A stretch of 64,000 nt of DNA from Euborellia annulipes (taxonomy: Eukaryota > Arthropoda > Insecta > Dermaptera > Anisolabididae): NCBI GenBank assembly GCA_023213315.1, contig JAKCPI010015310.1, positions 124,001 through 188,000 on the forward strand. Direction: 5' to 3'. Below are positions 57,001-58,077 of the stretch, piece after piece. Each line of letters begins with the position of its first letter. The stretch's first letter is position 1. Position numbers and translations under genes: made by a program. The notes beneath the pieces are model-generated. The model did not search any database, was not told where the DNA came from, and was given only the letters and a program-made list of their open reading frames with translations.

Positions 57001-57115
57001 TTCAAGGTATCAAAGACTAAAACTTCGCCAACAAAGCCTATTGGAGTTTATCTTTTTCAAAATTCACCTTTAGTTGGAAACCCTAACCCGACTTCAGGAA
57101 AATCATCTACAAATA
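14965..57115 (+). CDS. mask: mask / ANKHD1-ANKRD17 homologue (partial gene, 14-15 exons)
   Basis: A large scaffold protein of ankyrin repeats plus one KH domain. In flies Mask acts in receptor-tyrosine-kinase and Hippo/Yorkie signalling; vertebrate ANKHD1 and ANKRD17 are the orthologues (family knowledge). Visible exons give 918 full codons: linker (about residues 1-110), ten ankyrin repeats (about 120-465), a Lys/Glu-rich coiled coil (about 480-540), an acidic tract (about 550-575), a Ser/Thr-rich segment, then KH (about 785-880). Signatures include TALTVACAGGHEELV, LACSGGRYEV, DYTPLSLAASGGYVNI, SPLMLAAMNGHT, ALTLACFQGRHEVV, TALTIAADKGH and SRVIGRAGSNINAIRAATGA. Every splice phase agrees. 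The first ankyrin block, start codon and 3' end are outside the window. Confidence 0.95.
15303..15461 (+). CDS. mask: mask exon 2 (ankyrin repeat 1)
   Basis: 159 nt. The 71-bp intron before it is among the shortest in the gene. Ends with the first repeat of the second ankyrin block, TALTVACAGGHEELVELLLS. Acceptor TTTCAG, donor TTG|GTTCGT, one base over. Confidence 0.93.
15482..16005. other. Intron 2, proximal part
   Basis: AT-rich; no gene or clear element. An imperfect (TA)n patch at 15,833-15,856. Confidence 0.45.
16010..17843. mobile_element. Long-arm inverted-repeat DNA transposon remnant
   Basis: Arms about 16,010-16,650 and 17,222-17,843 are diverged complements over some 620 bp (landmarks: CTGGGACCATCATTG, GGCTTTAGATCCAAT complement, TTTCGTTAGGATATTATAA complement). 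Between them sit two frames of a transposon protein. A deleted relative without the coding core is at 62,040-62,810, so the family moved or duplicated more than once. Confidence 0.8.
16699..17128 (+). pseudogene. Transposon-encoded protein fragment (CRHH motif)
   Basis: Frame 1 (16,699-16,923): MDKEIVERLAIVISDGDKEQ and GVPELETATGKAQA. Frame 2 (16,943-17,128): FLENLLKKNLLFVACRHHIL and KLGTSTGPSTDLF. A frameshift lies between. This organisation matches a protein family I have seen as uncharacterised ORFs in invertebrate repeat elements; I cannot name the superfamily. Located between long inverted arms, it is probably the remains of the element's own transposase. Confidence 0.5.
17884..18415. 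repeat. Inverted pair with a degenerate hammerhead-like segment
   Basis: 17,884-17,944 (CAGGAAGTTTTTTCTTTGGA to TGTCCTGGTTTC) is complementary to parts of 18,297-18,415. On the minus strand about 17,936-17,972 reads CTGACGA, a GGTCC/GGCC stem, then GAAACCAGGAC; the cleavage triplet is lost. Probably a decayed Penelope-type non-coding copy. Confidence 0.6.
18549..19332. mobile_element. hAT-like MITE with nested element
   Basis: Terminal repeats CAGTGGTTCCCAACC and GGTTGGGAACCGCTG, 8-bp duplication GTTTAGTC (18,541-18,548 and 19,333-19,340). No transposase. It contains a second element at about 18,625-19,240. Confidence 0.92.
18625..19240. mobile_element. MITE with about 130-bp terminal inverted repeats
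   Basis: Ends CAGGGTGTCCCAGAACTCAA and the complement of TTGAGTTTGGGACACCCTG, both next to TA. Inverted similarity extends over roughly 130 bp (TGAACAGGAGATAGG versus CCTATCTCCTGTTCA). Inserted in the hAT-like MITE, hence younger than it. Confidence 0.9.
19571..19700 (+). mobile_element. SINE-C copy
   Basis: tRNA-like with B box TAATTCGAGTCC and the family tail ACACAAACTCATCTCGCAA. Same order as 33,733-33,860. Confidence 0.6.
19813..19855 (-). ncRNA. Small hammerhead-like motif, UA variant
   Basis: Minus strand: TGCA, CTGAGGG (one change from CTGANGA), stem II GGTTTGC/GCATACC with one mismatch, GAAA, TATT, TGCA. Stem I is a perfect 4 bp. Stem III CG of other copies is replaced by UA, still self-complementary. 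Confidence 0.55.
20117..20159 (+). ncRNA. Small hammerhead-like motif, UA variant
   Basis: CTGAGGA (20,121-20,127), stem II as in its partner, GAAA (20,148-20,151), TATT, TGCA. Stem I is weakened here (TTCA against TGCA). Confidence 0.55.
20428..20968. repeat. Three tandem copies of a 180-bp unit
   Basis: Units 20,428-20,607, 20,608-20,787 and 20,788-20,968 differ by about one substitution and one extra C. Each contains a small palindrome around TGTGTGAATTTTTCTAAAATTC and a C-rich block. Near-identity means recent amplification (or assembly duplication). Confidence 0.95.
20969..21238. other. Intron DNA, nothing recognised
   Basis: AT-rich, no conserved frame. Confidence 0.4.
21239..21430 (-). 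mobile_element. SINE-A copy
   Basis: Minus strand: GCAGTGGTAGAGATCTCACC (A box), GGGGTTCTTTTCCC (B box, degraded), body with AATTGAATTTTCTATC, tail ACCTTAAACAAAAACAAAAG. Confidence 0.75.
21992..22204. mobile_element. MITE, CAGTGAGGG family
   Basis: Ends CAGTGAGGGGCAAT and ATTGCCTCTCATTG, TA on both sides. Same family as 6386-6600. Confidence 0.85.
22951..23139 (+). mobile_element. SINE-A, full copy
   Basis: tRNA-like head with TGGCTCAGAGAG (A box) and GGTTCGCTTCCC (B box), body, GGGGTCTAAATGGCCTTAGG, poly(A). Duplication ATTATAAATTA at 22,940-22,950 and 23,140-23,150. Confidence 0.9.
23410..23675 (+). mobile_element. SINE-B copy
   Basis: B box GGGTTCGGATCCC, then GCCATTTGGATACC, ATGGCCTAAGTTGCCGA and GTGTGAATGGGAAAAAAGTG before poly(A). 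Other copies: 26,520-26,795 and 32,760-32,995 (both minus), tail fragment 40,965-41,030. Confidence 0.8.
23909..24185. mobile_element. Inverted pair of SINE-E copies
   Basis: 23,909-24,006 (minus) and about 24,095-24,185 (plus) face apart; both end in CCACCAACAAATAAA. B-box-like GGGTTTCATTACC (plus) and AATTCGATTCCC (minus). A third relative at about 60,955-61,035 (minus). Confidence 0.65.
24190..24772. other. Intron 2, distal part
   Basis: No gene; a T-run at 24,692-24,712. Polypyrimidine and TTTTTACAG acceptor at the 3' end. Confidence 0.45.
24773..24936 (+). CDS. mask: mask exon 3 (ankyrin repeats 1-3)
   Basis: 164 nt. The first two bases complete a Glu codon with exon 2. Encodes HRDKKGFTPLILAATAGH, ILLNHGADIEAQSER and TPLSLACSGGRYE. 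Donor GAG|GTAATT. Confidence 0.96.
24940..25785. repeat. Intron 3: repeat debris
   Basis: 25,310-25,470 is the inverted counterpart of 63,535-63,670 (GGGATTCCCTACC, TGAAAATCGG, AACCTAAAATCACCCC). 25,610-25,700 has G-tracts. No gene. Confidence 0.55.
25786..26960. repeat. Large fold-back with minisatellite
   Basis: Arms about 25,930-26,130 and 26,790-26,960 are complementary (GTATATATAGTTTCCGTC and its complement; ATCTGGTGTGACTGTCGC and a degraded complement). 25,790-25,950 is an imperfect array of CTCGCCGAAAA-like words, about 18 bp apart. The loop holds a SINE-B. The long Lys-rich frame over the array is not a gene. Confidence 0.75.
26520..26795 (-). mobile_element. SINE-B copy
   Basis: Minus strand: GGTCTAAAGGCTAGAGTGCC (A box), GGGGTTCGGATCCC (B box), then the family body and (GTGTGAGTGTGAGTGTGAAT) ending before an A-run. 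Confidence 0.8.
27165..27350. repeat. Head-to-head hammerhead-type repeats
   Basis: 27,165-27,255 is the complement of the family also seen at 5847-6120; 27,278-27,350 is a direct partial copy. The minus half carries CTGAAGA, TGGGTTAATAGCCA, GAAATATATC at about 27,210-27,250; stem I (ACTC versus AAGT) is decayed. Confidence 0.7.
27351..27732. other. Intron 3, distal part
   Basis: AT-rich, no gene; 27,420-27,450 contains CTGACGTTTCGGCTTTGATT and AACCATCTTC, the 3' half of another decayed hammerhead-type repeat (minus). Confidence 0.45.
27733..27934 (+). CDS. mask: mask exon 4 (ankyrin repeats 3-5)
   Basis: 202 nt. VVELLLTRGANKEHRNVS, DYTPLSLAASGGYVNIIK, INSRTGSKLGISPLMLAAMN. Almost identical to the vertebrate block in my recollection. 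Donor ACG|G|GTATTT, one base over. Confidence 0.97.
27936..28225. other. Intron 4, proximal part
   Basis: Contains an inverted pair ATAAGGTATAGTATATGGTG and its complement CACCATAATCCATATCCTAT-like segment (28,070-28,205). No gene. Confidence 0.4.
28582..31998 (+). pseudogene. Ty3/gypsy pol remnant (RT, RNase H, integrase)
   Basis: RT: EIDAKIASGFYEKV, HLDIRDAYSHL (first Asp), FFDDVFVF (catalytic pair), LNRSKCVFAA, FLGHKIE. RNase H: LILATDASKTGLGAVLS, ITDHKPLTQI. Integrase: HAAHVGIVKMKG zinc-finger half, HLDYAGPV, DNGTQFVS, NGQAERYVQ (the DDE triad is visible), a C-terminal RLGDLYYEVDFTG. Stops and frameshifts near 28,936, 29,416, 30,100-30,260, 30,464, 31,073, 31,310 and 31,687 show it is dead. 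It resembles K02A2.6-type pol. No LTR pair could be found; gag and protease are absent. Confidence 0.88.
29384..30015. mobile_element. TIR element inside the gypsy RT/RNase H
   Basis: Ends GGTGCGATCACACCGG and CCGGTGTGATCGCACC, a perfect 16-bp inverted repeat, with TGAA on both sides (29,380-29,383; 30,016-30,019). Reading continues across it from HKIE to QGIHKSDKHI. No transposase; superfamily unassigned (4-bp duplication). Confidence 0.88.
32000..32760. repeat. hAT-shell non-coding interior
   Basis: 32,020-32,230 is complementary to 33,410-33,640 (TTGACTTAGAACAGCAACGA and others). The remainder is AT-rich with no gene. Confidence 0.65.
32760..32995 (-). mobile_element. SINE-B copy
   Basis: Minus strand B box GGTTCGGACCCC, the GGACCCCTAATAGATATATT body, GTGTGAGTGTGAGTGTGAAT tail and A-run. 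The head is shortened. Confidence 0.78.
33733..33860 (+). mobile_element. SINE-C, clearest copy
   Basis: ATCTAGGATAAAGTTAGTC, then GGAGGTCCTGGTTCAAGTCC (B box) and TCAAACACAAACCCATCTC. Immediately outside the hAT shell. 33,877 onward reads CAGTGGTTTCCAAACTTT, like a hAT-MITE left end, with no right end found. Confidence 0.7.
33900..34919. other. Intron 4, distal part
   Basis: About 1 kb AT-rich DNA without recognisable gene or element; ends with the acceptor TCTGTTTGCAG. Confidence 0.5.
34920..35250 (+). CDS. mask: mask exon 5 (ankyrin repeats 5-8)
   Basis: 331 nt, the largest exon here. VKLLLDMGSDINAQIETNRN, ALTLACFQGRHEVVSLLLD, LTPLMEAASGGYVEVGRVLL, VNAPPVPSSRDTALTIAADK. Donor AAG|GTAACA; the Arg codon is split with exon 6. 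Confidence 0.97.
35251..36602. repeat. Intron 5 with long hairpin
   Basis: Holds (TTCTA)4 at about 35,302-35,322, a LINE 3' fragment (35,440-35,660), and a hairpin whose arms 35,676-35,907 and 35,938-36,264 are complementary (GGGTTCTATATCGAA, ACCATCGCATT). The right arm has about 100 extra bp. The frame 35,920-36,207 lies in the hairpin and is not a gene. Confidence 0.8.
36603..36735 (+). CDS. mask: mask exon 6 (ankyrin repeat 9)
   Basis: 133 nt. GAQVEVKNKKGNSPLWLAAN, GGHLPVVELLFNAAADIDSQ. Donor AAA|GTATGA, phase 0. Confidence 0.96.
36800..36925 (+). CDS. mask: mask exon 7 (ankyrin repeat 10)
   Basis: 126 nt, 42 codons. CLMAAFRKGHTKVVKWMVNH then TQFPSDQEMTRFISTVNDK, the family's typical exit from the ankyrin block. 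Separated from exon 6 by 64 bp. Phase 0 both ends. Confidence 0.96.
36999..37323 (+). CDS. mask: mask exon 8 (coiled coil, acidic tract)
   Basis: 325 nt. DLLEKCQECVKIIRAAKDQQ and NASILLEELDMEKTREESKK, then a Lys/Arg/Glu coiled coil (RRRERKKKKKLEKKEEKRK) and DDEEDDEDDIEVIDESE. Phase 1 at the donor GAAG|GTAAAC. The A-rich coding stretch 37,167-37,176 is prone to sequencing slips. Confidence 0.95.
37505..37592 (-). mobile_element. SINE-D / tRNA-like relic in intron 8
   Basis: Minus strand: TGGTCTAGTGGTTAGGGCAC (A box), GGTTCGACTCCCGGCGG (B box). Cloverleaf pairing of the acceptor stem fails (TGCTGTG versus CGGCACA), so it is a tRNA-derived relic, not a tRNA gene. Confidence 0.7.
37868..38188 (+). 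CDS. mask: mask exon 9 (Ser/Thr-rich)
   Basis: 321 nt, in phase with exon 8 through a split Gly codon. Encodes a low-complexity region rich in Ser and Thr (PSTTTPTTSLL, SSSFTLSSSPGSS), fit for a disordered linker. Fast-evolving, so identity rests on phase and splice sites. Confidence 0.85.
38260..38473 (+). CDS. mask: mask exon 10 (pre-KH linker)
   Basis: 214 nt. KMKELDSKDRWPNDSCSNAL and SRPHPAEREDFEATGNEIYV. The ATG at 38,265 is internal. Donor CCA|GTAAGT with Gln split. Confidence 0.88.
38600..38707 (+). CDS. mask: mask exon 11 (pre-KH, WKEVVRK)
   Basis: 108 nt. NHFPDDTLSNTN to KREDGWKEVVRK; the WKEVVRK string precedes KH in the family. Ends with AA of a Lys codon. Next conserved exon is 13.5 kb away. 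Confidence 0.92.
38710..39299. other. Intron 11, proximal part
   Basis: No gene; unclassified AT-rich DNA with a G-tract at 39,161-39,173 next to CTCTAGCTACGCCC, typical debris. Confidence 0.45.
39300..39530. mobile_element. Fold-back MITE, about 230 bp
   Basis: Arms about 105 bp: GCAGGGGCCCGGTCTAGTCT and its complement near 39,500-39,525, also GGTCC(T)TT and TTCGGTCC/AACCGAAG. Loop about 12 bp. ATTTAAA on both flanks. Confidence 0.8.
39745..40047 (-). repeat. Abundant-repeat fragment with (TG)n
   Basis: TTTTTGAGGTCCCCTGAATCC followed by (TG)12 (39,838-39,862), as in 60,070-60,262 and 62,818-63,130. Non-coding. Confidence 0.6.
40056..40555. mobile_element. hAT-like MITE, 500 bp
   Basis: Ends TAGGGCTGGACGGTAA and TTTACCGTCCAGCCCTA; 8-bp duplication CCGGCACC (40,048-40,055 and 40,556-40,563). 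Subterminal AACCGGTTT words shared with 22,799-23,782. Interior has imperfect repeats of CCGCCGCGGAAC and TTTTTTGCCGAAAC. Confidence 0.93.
40630..41210. mobile_element. Element with GACCGGA ends, AAAGCATAAAA-rich
   Basis: GAGAGACCGGAAAAAAAGCAT at the left and complementary AAAATCCGGTCTCT at the right; CAAAAAGGTAACATATTGAGCC resumes just beyond (compare 40,028-40,049), so it split a pre-existing repeat. Interior has a SINE-B tail (40,965-41,030) and C-tracts. Confidence 0.65.
41215..42095. repeat. Repeat debris with a 22-C tract
   Basis: No gene. C runs at 41,514-41,526 and 41,628-41,649 flank CTAGAAGACTCG and related text; (TA)n near 41,778-41,801; abundant-family fragment 41,870-41,980. Confidence 0.5.
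42096..42152 (+). CDS. mask: mask candidate cassette exon (57 nt)
   Basis: Polypyrimidine plus TTTTTAG acceptor and a strong AC|GTAAGT donor enclose 19 codons (KLPKRIENIKDEKICRDIE) open in the gene's frame. Both ends are phase 2, so inclusion or skipping keeps frame. Joining exon 11 directly to exon 13 gives the family-typical VVRKSKKV, so this exon, if real, is optional and lineage-specific. It could also be chance. Confidence 0.45.
42380..42620. repeat. Hairpin with hammerhead-like remnants
   Basis: Arms 42,463-42,513 and 42,541-42,592 are complementary (AAAGTGTGGATTTTTTCAAA). Minus strand 42,424-42,460 reads CTGAAGA, a GGCC...GGCC stem, GAAAC, with CTC in place of GTC. A truncated plus copy begins at 42,592. 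Confidence 0.7.
42868..45687 (-). CDS. ORF2: endonuclease-reverse transcriptase, 939 aa
   Basis: Target-primed reverse transcription enzyme. APE-type endonuclease at about 1-220: CHVNAQSL (Asn11), SETWL (Glu38), MGDFNTDF (Asp144, Asn146), TWLDLIVV, and SAHDLVYL (His213). RT at about 430-760: RPLPKV, YRPISLL, FDLSKAFDSVDH (Asp567), SGVPQGSVLGPLLF, FADDLQIY (Asp658-Asp659), LNVGKTRAIIFGS. C-terminal region ends near WNGIPERIRG. Full length for the class, no internal stop. The start ATG follows a long leader on the minus strand; jockey/CR1 endonucleases normally begin close to this point. Confidence 0.93.
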   Translation of the reverse strand: MAGVLNVCHVNAQSLCAHFDDFREHFASGQFHIVCMSETWLRPAMGSDVVRMTDYNLFRCDRLTRVGGGVGVYIRDSMGCRELTSSRNYSSSLVEFLALEVTVEGVQLLLVVVYRPPKVGFFSDFESLLHQYLSLYSDVVIMGDFNTDFSSESADKLYLSNLFYSLGLTVVPLKHTHSTSSSRTWLDLIVVNDPVRERMTESGQYQVPFLSAHDLVYLRLGISIPDPEPSHFSYRDFKKFNFENFLSSLDATDFSLIFNARDVDTKVRLLNDIISKTFDVHAPVRTCVRRRPPVPWIDEEVRGLMRERDRLRRWALRSGSSALRERFREIRNRVIVLIKRSKVRYFERLFNSNSGNTSFLWKEISRLGLTRSRASRPLSVDANDLNAYFISASHPSVGCREPPADSLFRTFDSERFYFPHVGPELALACLSRSRSQAMGTDHISIKMIRLCAPVILPVLIHIFDKSLQEGCFPEIWKSSIVRPLPKVPNPSECAHYRPISLLCSLSKVLERIAHHHLTSYLEKLGILDPQQSGYRRFHNTQSALLRVSDDIRSAIDRRQVTILVLFDLSKAFDSVDHGLMVECLSEMNMSSTVLRWFTSYLTGRSQRIIHGDGVMSDELPTSSGVPQGSVLGPLLFSLYINDIGRQITHSKYHLFADDLQIYISCPFDEVGTAVERLNCDIVSICRWVDEKKLKLNVGKTRAIIFGSNAHIRKLVEVPPVRIGGSALTYSNSVKNLGVVFDRTLSWKEHVSDVSNKVYKHLYQFKRIKDCLPLGIRRVVVNSLIMPQFDYCCLVYNDLTGERGLALERVLNSCVRFIFGVPVDHHITPYYNKLGWLKLRNRRRYYLGCYVYGLLKNQQPSYLYGDIQFRTDNVPRSLRGSPLDLQMPKHRTTTFGKSFSVESVRLWNGIPERIRGSGTLATFKVRFHEYLLNEQRGSVG
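45688..47225 (-). repeat. LINE inter-ORF spacer made of tandem repeats
   Basis: 45,830-46,340 contains a 261-bp unit twice (phased at AATGGAATGA, 45,851 and 46,112), each built from about 60-bp subunits with GATTTAATAAATAATAAGAG and GAATAAGAAGTGGG. Related words continue to 47,120. 46,390-46,630 is a GC-richer island. A 458-codon open frame (45,671-47,047, minus) covers it; it translates to Leu/Ile/Phe/Tyr repeats and is probably an artefact of a period divisible by three. Confidence 0.75.
47226..48200 (-). CDS. ORF1: PHD-finger, coiled-coil LINE protein, 324 aa
   Basis: Presumed RNA-binding partner of ORF2 in the ribonucleoprotein. Residues 10-61 show a C4HC3 PHD-type finger: C10, C13, C27, C30, H35, C38, C58, C61. 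A coiled coil at about 105-185 (LRERNERLEVENERLRLSVN) is followed by a C-terminal RNA-binding-like part (ESSHRFGRPESGGRAISVKF, RIFINESLTAYNRQ). A Gly5 stretch at 81-85 is encoded by a 17-base homopolymer at 47,945-47,961, a likely slip site. The ATG chosen gives the full finger; a second Met follows at residue 7. Confidence 0.88.
   Translation of the reverse strand: MSSINKMANCTLCSQSISREPGAGVGCAVCSQMVHLKCAQITPEDLNFLKSQSKRWKCNKCIKKNSTPGSPLPRPKVASQGGGGGDAASRDVSGDGSPSSSLVEMSETLKSLVVSNQDITKSLTFLHEKFDDQSSLIRSLEEKLVLATVDIERLRERNERLEVENERLRLSVNQLEQDGLERSLDIHGVLEAQGETPEATVIRVGHHLGMKMGPEAIESSHRFGRPESGGRAISVKFVYKRDRDQYLNLKKVKRDLSLDNRRIFINESLTAYNRQIYALARRAKAASEGRFKYLWIRNGCIYGRAEDGRRPIRIKTEKDVEMIK
48471..50160. 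repeat. Intron 11, repeats without genes
   Basis: 48,570-48,740 and 48,745-48,900 are diverged tandem copies (AAAATTTTGAAAAAATTCTA). 49,322-49,352 and 49,678-49,708 are an inverted pair (GGTTAATTATTAACGAAATT). 49,768-49,815 (minus) holds a decayed hammerhead-like string (CTGAAGT ... GAAACGTT). Confidence 0.6.
50171..51020 (-). pseudogene. Second LINE L-A copy, RT C-terminal part
   Basis: Frames 50,339-50,617, 50,617-50,847 and 50,771-51,124 join with frameshifts and match the copy at 12,596-13,400 almost word for word (ERKLDVAEMRMVRWALGKTR, FADDIVIVEESR, RLRWFGHVMRRE). 5'-truncated shortly before the FADD block, at a (TA)n run (51,030-51,060). A T-run of about 28 (its poly(A)) at the left end. 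Confidence 0.9.
51077..52003. mobile_element. Palindrome-word element with 235-bp inverted arms
   Basis: Ends GTCGTAGACAG and CTGTCTACGAC. Arms 51,077-51,310 and 51,772-52,003 are near-identical complements. Each arm is itself made of palindromic words: GACAGTTCATGAACTGTC, GGCAGTTCATGAACTGCC, AGCCAGATC ... GATCTGGCT and GTAATGCTCGAGAATTAC. The 460-bp core has only a 36-codon frame (51,497-51,607). TA-rich flanks hide the duplication. Confidence 0.9.
51497..51607 (+). other. Short frame in the palindrome-word element
   Basis: 36 codons, MDSECNTSSYNHRDQFYVSL then DSYYAEKSSKKPFTLR, stop TAA. No homology recognised. Only ATG frame of note in the core; could be a first exon fragment of a lost transposase, or chance. 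Confidence 0.25.
52004..52215. other. Intron immediately before the KH exon
   Basis: AT-rich; acceptor TTCTTCCTTTAG at its end. Confidence 0.5.
52216..52365 (+). CDS. mask: mask exon 13 (KH domain, N-terminal part)
   Basis: 150 nt. SKKVMVPLHAISRVIGRAGS then NINAIRAATGAHIEVEKQ. KH domains bind single-stranded RNA or DNA through the GxxG loop; here GRAG, where the family usually has GRGG. Donor TTAA|GTATGA. Confidence 0.96.
   Translation: MQKSDGAFTCYKPCNRKSREQHKRHKSSNRCSYRSRKAKQRPRRSRNYY
52440..52700. repeat. Repeat debris with G/C tracts
   Basis: TCTGGTGTGACTCGTCGCAC (abundant family), 15 G at 52,626-52,640 and a following C-tract. No gene. Confidence 0.5.
52808..52980 (+). mobile_element. 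Possible 5S-rRNA-derived SINE
   Basis: GTTAAACGATACCAAGCGCG, then GCTCGGATTGGTGACC at 52,880-52,922 resemble the A box and C box of 5S rRNA genes. The spacing from TTAA to GGAT-type box matches fly 5S (30 nt from TTAA to GAT). The upstream third of 5S is not recognisable. ATTATAAA occurs on both flanks (52,800 and about 52,983). Confidence 0.4.
53066..53190. repeat. Short inverted repeat
   Basis: CTCGTTTTTCTTAGTTATAT near 53,073 and its approximate complement ATATAACTTAGAAAAGTGAG near 53,164, followed by a T-run. Confidence 0.6.
53402..53442 (-). ncRNA. Small hammerhead ribozyme motif
   Basis: Minus strand: GGCT, CTGAAGA, stem II TGGCC/GGCC with loop, GAAA, CGTC, AGCC. Stem I GGCT/AGCC is perfect. 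All conserved core positions are present; stem III only CG. Confidence 0.75.
53601..53641 (+). ncRNA. Small hammerhead ribozyme motif
   Basis: Mirror copy of the previous: CTGAAGA at 53,605-53,611, GAAA at 53,630-53,633, CGTC at 53,634-53,637, AGCC at 53,638-53,641. Cleavage would be expected after the C of GTC. Confidence 0.75.
53720..55048. repeat. Intron 13 repeats
   Basis: 53,780-53,825 and 54,885-55,010 are abundant-family termini (TACTTTCTCT ... AGAGAAAGTA; GACATCGAATTTTTGACC). Remainder AT-rich without gene. Confidence 0.5.
55049..55569. mobile_element. hAT-like MITE, 521 bp
   Basis: Ends CAGGGGGGCCCTAACC and AAGACGGCCCTG; 8-bp duplication TCTAAACT (55,041-55,048 and 55,570-55,577). 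No coding. Confidence 0.85.
55823..55866 (-). ncRNA. Small hammerhead ribozyme motif (canonical core)
   Basis: Minus strand: AGAA, CTGATGA, stem II GGTTT/AAACC, GAAA, CGTC, TTCT. Stem I 4 bp. Best core match of the set. Confidence 0.75.
56315..56695 (-). pseudogene. GIY-YIG endonuclease domain of a Penelope-like element
   Basis: Reads HNVIYLIRCLGCPNPTKVYV, then GQTSRMFSLRKREHELSIKN, later LMKVDNTYKRLVAEKCFIKT and NYQTDCIGLSN. VIYLI and VYVGQTSR are the GIY and YIG strands; the Arg after them and the Glu in AEKCF match the catalytic pair. Penelope proteins carry this domain C-terminal to the RT. The start Met is not real; the frame is open upstream to about 56,695, where the element stops. 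Confidence 0.85.
56791..56938 (+). CDS. mask: mask exon 14 (KH domain, C-terminal part)
   Basis: 148 nt. GSGDATKQAHSMILALVDDP and EVDVLQLFPNPKNKLQVVA, matching the closing helix of the KH region (family: TRQATQLINALIKDP). Phase 2 in, phase 0 out. Confidence 0.9.
57007..57115 (+). CDS. mask: mask exon 15 (post-KH)
   Basis: 109 nt after a 68-bp intron. VSKTKTSPTKPIGVYLFQNS and a Pro/Ser/Asn-rich end. Donor ATA|GTAGGT is weak, phase 1. No later exon was recognised; the gene continues beyond the window or in unrecognised small exons. Confidence 0.8.
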
Positions 57116-57119
57116 GTAG

Positions 57120-58077
57120 GTTATTTTTATTAATTTTTTACTTTTTTAAAAAAATATTAATTAATATAATAGAGAGAAAAAATAAATAAAATAAAGTGGT
57201 GAGACCATAACAAAACTGATCATCTCCTAAGAGCATAATTATGGAGTATATAGACACGTGTTGAAATGAATCTTTATTTATTTTCAGACAATTATTTGTA
57301 TGTGCTTAACTTTGGGATAGATCCGTTTTAATAAAATGTCATTTTAATGATCACAACTAACAGGGAAGAGAAATAAAATATCCTTATATACTATTATAGA
57401 CCGATCTCTTACAAAACTTGAGCATATTAAACATTTGTCTGATGCTTTTGGGAAAATGACCAATACCTACTTTACTATAATAAATAATTTTTACTTTAGC
57501 TCAGCTTATATATGTTAGTATAATATACATAGAAAGTATTAAATTCATGTAAAAAAATTCGAGATTTTGATGGAAATACACGTTTTAGGATACCCTTCTA
57601 AAAAAGTGGATCCCACAAAATGGTCTGTCGTGAAAAAAATATCACAAGTGCCAAAAGACTAGGAAGTTAAAATTTTATATTTAAGTTAGGTATCCCCCTG
57701 GGACGTAACACGAAGCTTTTGAACAAAATGTTCGTAATAAATTTCATAAATCAATTATTTTTTAGTTTACCATTAAAATGTATATTTTCATTTTGCCCTT
57801 GAAATAGTTTGAAGTACACTTTACTTTTGTTGTTTTCATAGGAAAAATAGTTGCCATGGTAAAAAAATATAAATATTTCCCTTTGTTTATAAATTTTCCA
57901 TCTTGAATTCTATCTAATGTAGGGTCTACTAACGAAACTAAATATATGCTGACACAAAAAATCTGATGTGACAAGCACAGAACACAACTTTCAATTACCA
58001 AAGGTAAGAAAGAGTTGTGTGCTGTGAGGCCAGTTACACCAGACTTTTTAATTAACATTATTTTATACTCAATTTTC
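57120..58077. repeat. Repeats after last visible exon
   Basis: 57,520-58,050 is an abundant-family copy ending in the TCTGATGTGAC / GTTACACCAGA hairpin. 57,120-57,520 unassigned. Confidence 0.55.
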
